Assembly (NCBI RefSeq): GCF_002127325.2
Contig: NC_035433.2
Coordinates: 79,426,079-79,490,078 of the forward strand
Source: Helianthus annuus
Taxonomy: Eukaryota > Streptophyta > Magnoliopsida > Asterales > Asteraceae
Length of the DNA stretch: 64,000 bases
Direction of reading: 5' to 3'
Positions 42,148 to 54,081 of this stretch are shown one piece after another. The translations under genes were made by a program, and so were the position numbers. The first letter of the stretch is position 1. Each line of letters starts with the position of its first letter. The notes beneath the pieces are model-generated. The model made no database searches, had not been told where the DNA came from, and saw nothing but the letters and a program-made list of their open reading frames with translations.

Positions 42148-43719
42148 ATCAGTGCATGGTCTTCATTGGACTAGAGATCTTCATCCTTTCTTCGAGAGCT
42201 GCTTCCTGCCCAGACCTTGTTCTTCACACAGAACTGAACCAACTTGATAGACTGGTCAGCTAGAACACGATCTTCTTCATTGTATTTTAGAGGCAGGCGC
42301 CGAAGCTTCTTCAGATGTGCTCCCCTTAAGTTTGCAAGCCAAATCAGATCCAACACATTAGCAATCTCCTCCGTCACTTTCGTTTTAGAAATCACTGATT
42401 CCCCAGTCTTGAGATGCACGATCCAAACGCACACAGCTTCTCCAAATCTTCCATCTTGAGATGAACGATCCAGACCTGAAACACTTAACCCAGGATTAAG
42501 AAACTTGACCCCGAAGATATCGGCCCAAACCTGGATCCCAAAAATAAATTCCAATACCCCAGAATAAACAATTGAAATATTAAACAATTTAATAACTTAT
42601 TTAAATAATTTTCACAACCCTAGAGTATTCTTAATAAGATAACTCGCACATAGAAACAAGAAAGCAAAATCTTTTTGTGGTTTTACAATTTTTGACTGAA
42701 ATGGAAATTAAACCTACGAAAGTATTTACACTAACTATCTTTTTGTGAAGTCGGAGCAAGGAATCATATCGGTTTTTCTGTCGGTATCCAACACAGAAAC
42801 CATAGCATTTAGTTTTAATGTTTTAGACTAATGTTGACAGTTCAAGACGTTCAACAGTATTGTGGTCCACTTAAGTTTTAGCACGCTTTCGAACACTGTT
42901 TTCGAGATATGGAATTAAGTGTATTAAGCTGACATTAACTGTGTTTACCCACCTCAGAATATACTCCCGTATCAAGGTATGCGCGAGAGATCATCTTACT
43001 GGTGAGTATACCATTTATCATCTGTTTTTGACGTATAAGCTAATGTGAGATACTCACTTATTTGAATTTCAGATGCAAAGGGCACAAGAGCAAGTCATTT
43101 GTGATAGAATCACTTATTGAGAATAGACTTGACTCCCGCAAGATTTTGAAGGACATGTGATTGTTTATCACTTATTCGGGTCGGGTGCATCATGTATTGA
43201 AGATATTTACACGTATGTATGGTATCATGGAAGATCTAGACTTGCGTCCCCGTTATTTTCCGGTAAAAGAAGCAACTATGATACCCAGATGATAAACAGC
43301 ATAAAGACCACGTATCTCAGAACCTCGGCAATCTATCAAACGAAATTACGGTACCAAGACCATATATCCGAGAGATGCGCCACACGAGTTACGCAGTTCA
43401 TTATGTTTATATACCAAAGACAGGTTCTTATTTACGCGTAAAACCTACCGATGCAACGTATAATGAAGCTGTCACATTTAACAGTTAATCTCATATATAT
43501 ATAGCCATAGTCCTGCACCAGATACGACTAACCAATGTACTATCATTTCCCTTATATCTCAACACGACTTCATTTTAGATTTTTCCTATGGTTTTGTATT
43601 TTTCTGAAATTTATCCTACAACTAAGTAAAATATTTTTGGAGTTTTTCAAATTTTCGAAAGCAGTAAGAACTGTACAGAAAAGATAAAATAAAGTTTCTA
43701 TGCGAGTTTTGAAAGCATT
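42148..43719 (-). other. Conserved non-coding region between RNase H and PPT, Element E
   Basis: About 1.6 kb with no credible gene. It shares long blocks with A and B (for example AGAACCTCGGCAATCTATCA and GAAGATCTAGACTTGCGTCC). Hairpins GTGAGATACTCAC (43045-43057), GTGATAGAATCAC (43101-43113) and GTGATTGTTTATCAC (43157-43171) each precede CTTATT. Coding regions of E are far more diverged from A/B than these blocks. Confidence 0.78.
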
Positions 43720-46700
43720 TTACTCTGGGTTGATCATGCCAATCATTCGGACCAGATTTTCAAATCTAGCCCGGTCAAATGTTTTCGTAAACAGGTCGGC
43801 AAGATTATCCAAGGTGTCTACCCTAACCACTTCTATTAAACCCTTCTCAGCACAGTCGCGAATAAAATGATGCCTAACATCTATGTGCTTAGTGCGAGAG
43901 TGATTTACCGGATTGTTTGTTATGGAAATGGCAGAGTTATTATCAACAAGGATAGGAGTTCGAGTAAAATTCAAACCGTAGTCCCTCATTTGTTGCTGAA
44001 TCCACAAAACCTGAGCACAACAGCTTGAAGCAGCAATGTACTCGGCCTCGCACGTGGATAGAGAAACGGCAACTTGCTTTTTGCATTGCCAAGAGACAAG
44101 ACGGTTTCCAAGAAGTTGTGCGCCGCCAGAGGTTGACTTTCTGTTCATCCGGCACCCTCCGAAATCTGCGTCAACATACGCCATCAAATCCAGACCACCT
44201 TCAGCTGGATACCACAATCCAAGCTTAGGCGTTCCTTTCAGATATCTGAAAATACGCTTGACAGCTTTCAAGTGCGATTCCTTCGGAGTTGATTGGTACC
44301 TAGCACACAAACAAACAGAGAACATAATATCTGGTCGTGAAGCAGTAAGATACATCAATGGACCTATCATTGCTCGATATAGAGTCGGATCCACTTCAGG
44401 ATCTTTCTCATCATCGGGTGAAAGCTTGAGATTTGTCGGTAGAGGCGTCTCATAGGGTAAGCTATCTTCCAGTCCAAATCTCTTGAGAATCTCGTGGACA
44501 TACTTTGTCTGATGCACGTACGTCCCGGTTTTTTCTTGACTCACTTGGAGACCTAAGAAGAAAGATAACTCGCCCATCGCGCTCATTTCAAACTTTGACT
44601 TCATCACCTTTTCAAACTCACGACACAACTCTTCATTTGAAGAACCAAAGATTATGTCATCAACGTAAATTTGCACGATCAGAAAATCTCCCCCTTTCTT
44701 CAAAATGAACAGTGTGGAGTCGATTGCACCACGCGAGAACCCATGCTCCAATAGATGCTTTGACAACGTCTCGTACCATGCTCGAGGAGCCTGATGGAGA
44801 CCATATAGAGCCTTGTCCAACAAATAGACCTTGTTGTCTAACCCTGGAGCTTCGAAACCCGGCGGTTGGGACACATACACAGTTTCATGCAATTTACCGT
44901 AAAGGAAGGCGCTTTTCACATCCAACTGATAGACTTTGATACGCATGTGTGCAGCAAAAGCTAGAAACAAACGAATAGCTTCCAGTCTTGCCACCGGTGC
45001 ATAAACTTCTGTATAATCAATCCCTTCTTCCTGATTGAAACCTTGAAAAACCAACCGTGCTTTGTTTCGGACAACGACACCCTTATCGTCTTTCTTGCAC
45101 TTGAAAACCCATTTCGTGTTGATTGCATGCTGGCCCTTAGGAAGATCGACCAAATTCCACACCTTTAACTTGTCGAACTGAGCTAACTCTTCTTGCATCG
45201 CCTCACACCAAGAATTATCCTTCAGAGCCATCTGATAGTTCTTTGGCTCTATCTGAGAGATAAAACATTCATGCAGGCTAAGATTGTAGATTTCCTCTTT
45301 CTTGATAGCAGAGAACAGACATTGCATTTCTGAAATACTCCTTCGCGTTTGCACTCCCGCATTTGGATTCCCAATAATATTATCAACAGGATGATGAATA
45401 TTTGTTCTTGGAACTGGGATTGCCGGAGCTTGAAGATTGTTTCCCAAATTCGATTGAATCTCCCCCTCAGCATGTGCATTACTACTAGAAGCTCCACCAT
45501 TACCAGAAGACGCAACAACATTTGGATATGCTGAAAAGTCAATGTATAGATCTCCACTTGTAGTTTGAGCGGCTGCATTGGTGATCTGCTCAGCAGCAAC
45601 ATCACTTACGGACGAAGAATCAGCGACTGGAACATTCGAAGACACATTAGTAGGAATACTTGCTCTCCAGCTCGCATCCACTTCATCTTGGTTCACAAGA
45701 TGTGTGTATACAACCTCCGAATCTTCTTCTGACACATCAGGAAGATCAAATGAATCAAATAATTTATCATAATCATAACCGCTTTTGGGACCGAATTCGG
45801 ACGGTGGAGGATCAAAACTCAAAGGAGTTATGTCAAACACGATCTCCACTATTCGCTTCTTGATGTTATAAACGCGTTTGTTTGGAGTTCCATTGGCATA
45901 ACCCAAAAAGAACCCAATTTCACCAATTTCCCCCATTTTCGGAGTATCTTTGGTGCGTTTGATAACACACTTAATCCCAAAAGGCTGAAAACCAGATAGG
46001 TTCGGTTTCCTGCCTTCAAGCAATTCATAACAAGTTTTATCTTCTCTTTTGACAGTAAGCACATGATTTAACACATAACATGCAGTGTTTACCGCCTCGG
46101 CCCAGAAGAAAATTGGTAATTTTGATTCATAAAGCATAGTGCGGGCCGCCTCAATCAGGGTACGATTCTTCCGTTCTGCAACTCCGTTCTGTTGAGGAAC
46201 ATATGGAGCGCTGAACTGATGAATTATTCCCATTTCTCGACATAACTCATCCATATACTGATTTTTAAACTCAGTGCCGTTGTCACTTCGGATTTTCTTA
46301 ATAGGAAGTGAATAATTTTTCTCAAGTTGTTTGAATAAATCTCTTAAAATACCACCGGTTTGATCCTTTGTTTTTAAGAAAAATACCCATGAGTAACGTG
46401 AGAAATCGTCAGCGACAACTAAGCAATAAGACATACCACCAATGCTAGCAACATGAATCGGGCCGAAAAGATCCATGTGAAGCAATTCAAGTGGTTTTTG
46501 GATTGAGTTAACTGTTTTCGGTTTGTGAGGCTTTCGTTTGATTTTTCCTTTTTCACATGATTCACATTTGTTGTGCATATTAAAACTACGTAAAGGAACC
46601 CCCAACACCAAGTTGTTTTTCACTAAGTGGTTCATTTTTCGCAGATGCACGTGGCCCATTCTCCTATGCCAGAGATACGATTGATCTTCAGTCGCCTTTG

Positions 46701-47112
46701 AAAGTAGACAAGTCACTGGAGCAGATGAGTTAACCAACGGGCGCATGTCCATGACATATGTGTTATTCACCCTTGGAGCCCTCATAACGATCCAATCTTC
46801 AGGAACAACAAATCCAGGACGCAAAACGAAGCAAGCTTTATCAGTGAACAGCATCGTGTACTTGTTATCACAGATTTGAGAAACCGACATCAAGTTATGC
46901 TTCAGTTCTTCAACGTAGTTCACTTTGTGCAGCGTTATTTTTCCATTCGACACGGAGCCTTCACCGGTGATGTAACCACCCTTTTCACCGGCAAAATTCA
47001 CATAACCACCACGAAATTGTTTAAAATTGTTCAATAATTCTTTATTTCCTGTCATGTGTCTGGAACAGCCACTATCGATATACCAAATATAGATAGCCCT
47101 CTTCAGCTGCTC
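43720..47112 (-). CDS. pol: Element E pol polyprotein, open but without ATG
   Basis: The frame opens after TAG (47113-47115) and runs about 1,130 codons. Protease has [10 protein letters not shown] (Cys rather than Ala after DSG). Integrase follows with HRRMGH, a CESC finger and a DDE core (FGPI, SDNGTEF, AERKNRT). RT has YVDD near 44660 and RNase H begins near YVDADFGG and ends MINPE. The first ATG in frame is inside the protease motif, so ordinary initiation would lose the protease active site. The frame differs from gag and does not overlap it, so simple frameshifting cannot join them. TASRPD in RT and CEAEY in RNase H are intact. Confidence 0.93.
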   Translation of the reverse strand, partial: EQLKRAIYIWYIDSGCSRHMTGNKELLNNFKQFRGGYVNFAGEKGGYITGEGSVSNGKITLHKVNYVEELKHNLMSVSQICDNKYTMLFTDKACFVLRPGFVVPEDWIVMRAPRVNNTYVMDMRPLVNSSAPVTCLLSKATEDQSYLWHRRMGHVHLRKMNHLVKNNLVLGVPLRSFNMHNKCESCEKGKIKRKPHKPKTVNSIQKPLELLHMDLFGPIHVASIGGMSYCLVVADDFSRYSWVFFLKTKDQTGGILRDLFKQLEKNYSLPIKKIRSDNGTEFKNQYMDELCREMGIIHQFSAPYVPQQNGVAERKNRTLIEAARTMLYESKLPIFFWAEAVNTACYVLNHVLTVKREDKTCYELLEGRKPNLSGFQPFGIKCVIKRTKDTPKMGEIGEIGFFLGYANGTPNKRVYNIKKRIVEIVFDITPLSFDPPPSEFGPKSGYDYDKLFDSFDLPDVSEEDSEVVYTHLVNQDEVDASWRASIPTNVSSNVPVADSSSVSDVAAEQITNAAAQTTSGDLYIDFSAYPNVVASSGNGGASSSNAHAEGEIQSNLGNNLQAPAIPVPRTNIHHPVDNIIGNPNAGVQTRRSISEMQCLFSAIKKEEIYNLSLHECFISQIEPKNYQMALKDNSWCEAMQEELAQFDKLKVWNLVDLPKGQHAINTKWVFKCKKDDKGVVVRNKARLVFQGFNQEEGIDYTEVYAPVARLEAIRLFLAFAAHMRIKVYQLDVKSAFLYGKLHETVYVSQPPGFEAPGLDNKVYLLDKALYGLHQAPRAWYETLSKHLLEHGFSRGAIDSTLFILKKGGDFLIVQIYVDDIIFGSSNEELCREFEKVMKSKFEMSAMGELSFFLGLQVSQEKTGTYVHQTKYVHEILKRFGLEDSLPYETPLPTNLKLSPDDEKDPEVDPTLYRAMIGPLMYLTASRPDIMFSVCLCARYQSTPKESHLKAVKRIFRYLKGTPKLGLWYPAEGGLDLMAYVDADFGGCRMNRKSTSGGAQLLGNRLVSWQCKKQVAVSLSTCEAEYIAASSCCAQVLWIQQQMRDYGLNFTRTPILVDNNSAISITNNPVNHSRTKHIDVRHHFIRDCAEKGLIEVVRVDTLDNLADLFTKTFDRARFENLVRMIGMINPE

Positions 47113-47132
47113 CTACACTCCCCAACAAAAAT

Positions 47133-50100
47133 TTAGTTAGAGTGTGGGACCCAAGCCATGATGGTCTTGGGTCGTCCTGATTCGTCAACATAAGAAAACT
47201 CTTTGAAATAACCATCATCGCCCCTGTGTCCACCATTTCCATTTCGGAAATTGTTGGAATGAGTCCCCGCAAATCGAGCATTATACGGAGTTGACGATCT
47301 GTTGGTATAACCAGAGTTTCCATACCCACGGCTTCCATAGTTTTGGTAATTGTAATTTTGATTCCTGGGAGGCTCAAAATTCCTACCAAATCTAGGAGCA
47401 TCTTCTTGTCTTGAGAATGATCGTGGATGATTATCCGAATGCGGTCTTTGATTTGGAAATCGGGGGGGTGACCCATTTCGGTCATTCACGAATCTGTTCT
47501 GTGCATGAGGTCTACCATAGATGTTGCTCGAACCTCGAGAACGTTTGTCATTCTCAACGCCTTGAAAGGTGACATGATTTTGTCGTCTGTGAGGGGTTTT
47601 CTCACGAGTATCATGTCTTTGAGGTACATTTTCTGCCCCACGGTTAATATCAACGGGTTTCTCCTCTTGATCCTTATTTTGTTGTGATTTAACATTTGGT
47701 TTAACAACTGGTTTTACTTCTTGTTTAATCACTTTGTTTTTCTCAACCTTTTGATTTTTACCATTTATCTTTTCAACATTAACTGATTCATTTTGTGGTT
47801 TGTCAACAAAAGGTTTCTTTTGAGCAGGATCAACAAGTGATTTACCCCTGTCATCTGGACAGTCTGCTGCTAAGTGTCCCTTCCCACGACACTTGTAGCA
47901 TTTGCGAATTTTCGCAGCGTTCTTCGGACGTTCCTCATGATCGGTCGAAGATGAAGAGGCATTGGTGGGATTTTTCAAAATTTGGTTCACAAACTGTGAG
48001 TTGGAACCTGTTTCAATTTTTACTTCTTCTTTGATAAAATCCTCCCCTTTAACAAACTCGGTTTTAGGGACATTTTTCAAAGCCTTTTTAATTTTCCCAC
48101 GTGACTTTGATTTTGATTTTTCATTTTGAACCTGATTGAAAATTTCCAAAATCTTGTTGCTTATCAAATTTTCAATATTTTCAAGGTTCACCTCATTTTT
48201 CTTTGAAATTCCACTCTTCTTCGACTGATCTGAGTCAGTGACTTCATCTGGTTCAGATTCTGACTCACTTTGTGGTTCAACCGTTAGAGGAGTCTTTGGC
48301 ACAAAATTTGCCAATTCAGGGTCAATGCTTGGCATCGATGTATAATTATGGTTTACCGGAGGAGGCACCTTGTTATAACCAATGCCAAACATTCCTTCCT
48401 CAGATTCTTTGAGACGTTGGCTGTTAATACAGAAGTTCATCACTTCGGATGAATCCCTGAACTTTTCTATCTTTCGTTGCAAATCTAAAATCAGATTATC
48501 TTTTTCCAAAATGATTTTGTTCTTTTCCAAAACACAATTTTGATTCATTTCAAGTTCAGATTTTAATTCCTGATTTCTAAGATTACCCACAGCCACAAGT
48601 CTCTCAAATTCAGAGATATCATTTTTCAGTGCTTTTATCTTAATTCGGTATTCTTTATCCGAATTAGACAAAACAGCAATGAGTTCTCTGGATTTTTCTA
48701 AATCTGCAATTAAGTTTGTGTTATGAAGTGCATATCTATCTATCTTAGTCACAAACTCAACACATCTAGCACATCGCTTATCTACAGAAGATGATTTTAC
48801 CTCAATGCCAGCCATGAATGCACAAGCCTCATTTTCTACGGAATTTTCTTCCAACCTTTTAGCTTCTGCATCCGCAAATTGCTGCATTTCAGCTGTGGAG
48901 ATGTTGAATTCAAAGTGTTCTCCTTTTTCTCCATCTTCTGTCTTGCTAGGCTTCTCAACAGTCTCTTCGATCGAAGGACTTTCATTCTCAGTAACATTTC
49001 CCGAATCCAACTCTTCCCCAAGAACTTCAGCTACAACTGCAAGCTCCTCAATGCTTGTCTCTTCAACAACCTCTTCAAACACTTCTTCGTTCACAATTTC
49101 AGCTATGAAAGCTTGTGACACAATAGCTCCTGAGATGTCTTCCAAAGCACAACCCCAGTTATAAGGCTCAGTCACACTCTGTAAAGGTTGAGCCACCATA
49201 GCATTGTTTATCGAAGATGTGGTATTTTCAGACCAACTTGAACGAGCACTTGAGTTGGAGGCAGCATTTGATGTATTGTTTTGAGGTCTTGAGTTGTTTC
49301 CTCGGGAGTTGTTGTCAGATCTTTCCATCTTCGGCTTTCGACAATCACGTGCGAAATGCCCGTAGATACCACAGTTGTAACACTTTACCTTTGACATGTC
49401 GACCCCCATTCGAGTCTTTGTCTGACCTCCTATGAACTTCTTACCCGTCTTCAGCAGAAACTTCTTCGCTCTACGGACTAACAGTGCCATATTGAGCTGT
49501 AGATCAAGTTCTTCCATTTCGTCTTGATCTATCTGATCAAAGTCTTCATCGAGACTTGACGGTTCAACAAGTTTCCCAAGACAGAAGTTCTCGTAGGCAG
49601 TCATGAAGGACGCCAACAGACCCATATTTTCTTCAATCAACTTCAAACCGCTTGCATCTATCTTAGGAATGTTTACACTTGTTCCTTGAGATTTCTGAGT
49701 GCCACTAGAAGAGTACATCCCTTGATTTGTATTGGTTGTTCCACTTGAACTGACAGTGTTGCTTATGAAGGCGTGTTCACTTGCAGGACCTTCATTTTCC
49801 GAATACAAAGCAACACCGACTCCACCATTACTACCCTTATCCGTTGGTTTCGAAGCCTTATACAACTGAGGATCTTGGATCTTCTCGAATTCAGATGCTT
49901 GATCTTCCATATTCCAAGCGTAACCCCTCAGCTTCTGAACAACTTCTTCCAATGTAAGCTCTTCGTAGAGAACACCCTCTCTGATCAAAGCGGTGTACAT
50001 ATTCCATTCTCTGGAAAGACAATTCAGAAACTTCTCAACCTTCTCAAATTCAGTGTAGATATTCTCTTGACTTCTATCAAGTTCGCTCAGCAGATGATAG

Positions 50101-50576
50101 AATCGATTCACAGTGTCATCAAATGACTCATTCTTTAACGCTTTAAACACAACGAATTGAGTCTTCAACTTCTCGAGTCGTCGTTTCTTGTAGATTGCAT
50201 TTCCTTCATATCGCTCTATCATGCTATCCCACAACTCTTTCGAAGTACTTCTCTTACGAAACGTATGAAGTATCGATTGTGGCATTGCCATCGTTATCAT
50301 CGACATAGCTTTCTCTTCACAGTCAAAGAATCTCTTCTGTTCGTCAGTAAGCCCCAAATACGTATCAATCGTCAACGTACGTATTGGTGTAGCACCACAT
50401 CCTTTCACGATGCACAACCAGATTTTGATGTCTTTTGCTCGAACATATCTTTCAAAACGCTCCTTCCACTCAGGAAAATCGAGTTCGTTGACCAACAAAG
50501 GAGGTTTGTCGTTACTTCCTACCTCAGCATTGTGCTTGAGGCTTTGCACCATCGTAGTCAGATTGTTGTTTGCCAT
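47133..50576 (-). CDS. gag: Element E Gag, open frame
   Basis: The ATG at 50574-50576 (MANNNLTTM) gives about 1,147 residues. The Gag core (DKPPLLVNELDFPEW, KELWDSM, FYHLLSELDRS) differs markedly from A/B. Knuckle one is CYNCGIYGHFARDC near residue 397. An acidic region and a coiled coil follow (about 600-740). Knuckle two is CYKCRGKGHLAADC near residue 889. The C-terminus is rich in Arg, Asn, Gly and Tyr and ends AWVPHSN, as in A and F. It should be able to form particles if expressed. Confidence 0.93.
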   Translation of the reverse strand: MANNNLTTMVQSLKHNAEVGSNDKPPLLVNELDFPEWKERFERYVRAKDIKIWLCIVKGCGATPIRTLTIDTYLGLTDEQKRFFDCEEKAMSMITMAMPQSILHTFRKRSTSKELWDSMIERYEGNAIYKKRRLEKLKTQFVVFKALKNESFDDTVNRFYHLLSELDRSQENIYTEFEKVEKFLNCLSREWNMYTALIREGVLYEELTLEEVVQKLRGYAWNMEDQASEFEKIQDPQLYKASKPTDKGSNGGVGVALYSENEGPASEHAFISNTVSSSGTTNTNQGMYSSSGTQKSQGTSVNIPKIDASGLKLIEENMGLLASFMTAYENFCLGKLVEPSSLDEDFDQIDQDEMEELDLQLNMALLVRRAKKFLLKTGKKFIGGQTKTRMGVDMSKVKCYNCGIYGHFARDCRKPKMERSDNNSRGNNSRPQNNTSNAASNSSARSSWSENTTSSINNAMVAQPLQSVTEPYNWGCALEDISGAIVSQAFIAEIVNEEVFEEVVEETSIEELAVVAEVLGEELDSGNVTENESPSIEETVEKPSKTEDGEKGEHFEFNISTAEMQQFADAEAKRLEENSVENEACAFMAGIEVKSSSVDKRCARCVEFVTKIDRYALHNTNLIADLEKSRELIAVLSNSDKEYRIKIKALKNDISEFERLVAVGNLRNQELKSELEMNQNCVLEKNKIILEKDNLILDLQRKIEKFRDSSEVMNFCINSQRLKESEEGMFGIGYNKVPPPVNHNYTSMPSIDPELANFVPKTPLTVEPQSESESEPDEVTDSDQSKKSGISKKNEVNLENIENLISNKILEIFNQVQNEKSKSKSRGKIKKALKNVPKTEFVKGEDFIKEEVKIETGSNSQFVNQILKNPTNASSSSTDHEERPKNAAKIRKCYKCRGKGHLAADCPDDRGKSLVDPAQKKPFVDKPQNESVNVEKINGKNQKVEKNKVIKQEVKPVVKPNVKSQQNKDQEEKPVDINRGAENVPQRHDTREKTPHRRQNHVTFQGVENDKRSRGSSNIYGRPHAQNRFVNDRNGSPPRFPNQRPHSDNHPRSFSRQEDAPRFGRNFEPPRNQNYNYQNYGSRGYGNSGYTNRSSTPYNARFAGTHSNNFRNGNGGHRGDDGYFKEFSYVDESGRPKTIMAWVPHSN

Positions 50577-52008
50577 TTCAGAAAACAACAGAGAACTTCC
50601 AAGCAGTGAAGTGAGCTATAGTCAGAGTGTGTACCCAAGATCACAGAAACCTGAAATTAAACACAGACAACAGAGCTCGGACACAACACTGTTAGAAATT
50701 TAAAACTCAGACACCCTTACTGATTGAAAAATTCGGACACACAATACTTATACCTCAGACTAGAGTGAGAGTTTTAAGCTCGGACTCTAACTACAGAATA
50801 ACAGCAAACTCAGACTACAAAATCGGACTCACTGATTATCTAAATACTATTCGGACTCAAGATTAAAAACTCAGACTCAAGACAGTCTAATAAACTCGGA
50901 CTCAAAAGAGTTCTAATAAACTCGGACTCAAAAATGTTCTAATAAACTGGACTCAAAAACGTTCTAACAAACTGGACATACAAACTAACTCGGACTTCAA
51001 TAATAATAAAATATAAACTCTGACCAGATATTAATTGATAAACTCGGCCTAGATATCTAATATTAAACTCGGACTAACCTCTAATATTAAACTCAGACTG
51101 ATATAAATATCTAATAAACTCGGTCCTACTATGAATCTAATAAACTCGGTCCTACTATGAACTTAAGGAAATAAAAACAAATTCGGAACAAGACAAAAAG
51201 ACTTAAACTCAGACTAAATGATATGATAAATAAACTCGGACTCAACTATTGACTCAAATAGAGACAAACTCGGACTCGACTAGGGATTAACTAAACTCGG
51301 ACAATTTCTAGCATTAAACTCGGACTCAAATTTTACTCGGACTAATATATGATAAAACTCAGACTAAATTGAACAAAATACTCGGACCTACTATATATTA
51401 TCTAAACTCGGACTTGAACTTATATATTAAACTCGGACAAGGACTTTAAACTAATTAAACTCTGACTAGACTTGGACCAAAACACAAACTCAGACTCAAA
51501 CAAAGACACAAACTCAGACTAATTTACCTATAAAAGGAAAAATTCGGACCAAACCAATGAAAAACTCAGACTCAATAATCTCTAAAAGGAAAACTCAGAC
51601 TAGGGAACAAGCTCAGACTGGTTTGAAACTCAGACAAGTTTCAAAACTCAGAAGGAACCAATCTTCGGAGTATCTCCCCAATGTGACTACACACTGGTTC
51701 AATAATACCCCGGAGACACAAACACAAAGTGTAAACCTCAGACCAAGCTTCCAAAGATCAAAACTCAGAATCTTTATCTCCTTCAAAGCTCTGTATGAAC
51801 AAGAACAAAAACCCTGTAAAACCCAGATGAAGAAAACACTAAAAACTCACTAAACTACTCAAAATCCATCATCCAAACACTAGAAATGAATGAAGAATCA
51901 TGAATAACACACAAAAACTCACTAAAATCTCACTAAACCCAATCAAAGTATGAACTAATCTCACCAAAACCTTCAAACTAAGAACACCTACAGTAGTATG
52001 AGCACACT
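50577..52008 (-). other. Motif-rich leader of Element E
   Basis: About 1.4 kb, the longest leader here, with no gene. From about 50620 to 51780 it carries several dozen copies of AAACTC(A/G)GACT in mostly one orientation, with irregular spacing. AAACTCAGAC is also present in the E LTR near 52360-52400. Confidence 0.9.
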
Positions 52009-52020
52009 GCTCTGATACCA
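52009..52020 (-). other. Primer binding site of Element E
   Basis: TGGTATCAGAGC on the element strand, two bases from the LTR. Confidence 0.95.
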
Positions 52021-52022
52021 CT

Positions 52023-52754
52023 TGTAAGGCCTCCTAATCCAAGATCTCACTCAGCTAATGCAACCAAAAGGTGTGCGGAATCCACCTGATGATCAACAAC
52101 TGTAGATGAACACAAGAATGCAAGGATTTGAGAGAGAAATCAAGAATACACTGAGTATTCTTGATGAAGATGAATGACGTCACACAAAGCGCCGCCAGAC
52201 AAAAAGCACAATGATTAGGGCACAGAAATTCACACAGAAAATCGTTACCTTGTCTATTCCATATTAAAGTATATATACAAGGTGAAACCCGGACTTTCAA
52301 CACTAAATAGAAAGCCCGGACAAAACATAGAGCACAAAGCCAACACAGAGTTTTTGCCACAAAACTCAGACAAGCCTAATCTATACAAAACTCAGACAAA
52401 GCTAGTCTAAATAAACTCTGTCTAAAATTAAACTCTTTCCAAAATAAACTCTTTCTAGCCAATAAACTCTTTCTAGACAATAAACTCTTTCTAGACAATA
52501 AACTCTTTCTAGACAATAAACTCTTTCCAAAATAAACTCTTTCTAGCCATAAACTCTTTCTAGCCATAAACTCTTTCCAAACTTTGGACATTGTTCAATA
52601 AAGACCCTAAATGTTGGAAGCCTTGCACTTATCACCCAAAAGTGCATTAACAAACTCCCCCTTGATCAGTGCATGGTCTTCATTGAACTTGAGATCTTCA
52701 AACTTCCATTGGTAACATGGGAGTCATGCACTTATCACCTAAAGTGCATTAACA
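52023..52754 (-). repeat. 5' LTR of Element E
   Basis: 732 bp. The TATA-type GTATATATAC lies at 52269-52278. The AAACTCTTTC array and AAACTCAGAC copies (52355-52585) lie upstream of it in element orientation. The array again has nine units, but unit types differ in order from the left LTR. Confidence 0.96.
52270..52277 (-). promoter_or_regulatory. TATA box of Element E 5' LTR
   Basis: TATATATA on the minus strand, with the short-motif array beginning about 80 bp upstream. Confidence 0.65.
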
Positions 52755-53205
52755 GAAATCTTGTCATTTTCATCCGACTCGTTAACTCCATCCATTTTTC
52801 TCCAATAAGTCAGGGTTATTTTCGTCTTTTTTGTTAACTTAAAGCGCAATTCGGTCTTTTGAATACTTGTACATTATGCTAAATGCTTGCATGTAAAATG
52901 AAAAGGACCAAATTGCCCTTTAAGTTAACAAAAAAGACGGATATACCCCTGACTTAAAGTCGAAAAATGGATGGAGTTAATGAGCCAGGTGAAAATGGCA
53001 AGATTTCAAACCTTTTGGATCCAGATGCGAAAAAACAAACCTTTGGACAAAAGTCACAAAACTGACCAAACCTCTAGGACGAAAATGGTATTTTACTCTT
53101 TAACTTCTTTCATAAAGATTGGACAAAAATCTTTTCATTTCGACTTTCAACCTAAACCCGTTTTCCAATCCACCCAATCCTACAAACATAAGCAAGATGC
53201 AAGAC

Positions 53206-53397
53206 CTTAGCGGTTTTCAAAGCTTTAGAAACTTGAGCCTTGCATTGTTGAAGTTCCGATATTTGACAATCAATTTGTTTTTTCAGTTTCTTTAGTTCTT
53301 CATTATCTGGATCCTGATCGATTCCTTTTTCACAAAAGGCCTTCACTTCAACCAACTTATTAACAGATAATGATGCTTTAGCTGCTCTATAATAAGC
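53206..53397 (-). pseudogene. TTC4-like TPR exon (copy 2)
   Basis: Counterpart of 15478-15669, same reading and splice sites. Confidence 0.85.
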
Positions 53398-53504
53398 CTA
53401 TGAATTCAACAAACACACATGCACATAATCATGTACTAATAAGAATTTGAGAAGAATTTACAAAATGTATCACAAAATATCGAGTAAAGAACAAAAATAA
53501 AAAC

Positions 53505-53580
53505 CTCAACATTTGTTGGGGACAGTTTTATGGCTTCCTCTGAATCTGAAAGGGCACACCCGTAGTTTCCAAGTAGTAAT
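53505..53580 (-). pseudogene. TTC4-like TPR exon (copy 2)
   Basis: Counterpart of 15776-15851. A single extra A occurs in the adjoining intron. Confidence 0.82.
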
Positions 53581-54081
53581 CTGAAACACCTTCAATAATT
53601 ACACAAAATCTACTTCAAAAACTGTATTCGATCTTAAAAGCTCAACAGAGTTAATGAATCAATTGAACGTATATCTACAAACAAATAAATGCAAAAATGC
53701 ATAATCAGTTTATCACCTCTAGCAATTGCACAAAATCTGCTTCGAAAACTTTATTCGATCTTACAAACTCAACAGATTAACCGTATAAAATCAATCAAAC
53801 GTAAATCCAACAAATTAACGCAGTTACGTTTCACCTCAATTATAATCGAAGCAGATAAATCTGCATTTTATATATTTACCTGCCACTGGCTCCATATTCA
53901 CAACAATCGGAGAAAACTTCGCGGGCAAAAGCTGTTCACCTGAGAAATCAACCTATACCATTACATTCACTCAACATACTACAGATTTGGCCAGAAATAA
54001 TTTGGCCACTTGAATTCAGTTGCTTTTGGGTCGTCCTAGTGGAAACAAAACACCATCTTCAAAAGACTCACTCTCAGGCAT
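53581..54081. other. Non-coding region, single-unit state
   Basis: Counterpart of 15852-16504 but with only one of the 152 bp units. No gene was seen. Confidence 0.7.

Larger units (their letters stand above)
41403..52754 (-). mobile_element. Element E: complete Sirevirus-like copia retrotransposon
   Basis: LTRs 41403-42135 (733 bp) and 52023-52754 (732 bp) are flanked by TSD GAAAT (41398-41402, 52755-52759). The empty site in copy 1 lies in the MITE near 15031-15035. By eye the LTRs differ by about six substitutions, two small indels and a change in a short tandem array. Gag and pol are both long open frames in different frames, but pol has no start codon. It is the best-preserved coding element in the window. 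Confidence 0.97.
41307..53098. mobile_element. Foldback MITE (copy 2), split by Element E
   Basis: MITE halves 41307-41402 and 52755-53098 correspond to 14936-15370 in copy 1. Element E lies between them with TSD GAAAT. Confidence 0.78.

Noticed and set aside
50620..51780. CRISPR-like or satellite array
   Set aside because: The AAACTCGGACT copies are short and irregularly spaced, with no constant spacer length, and lie in a plant retroelement leader.
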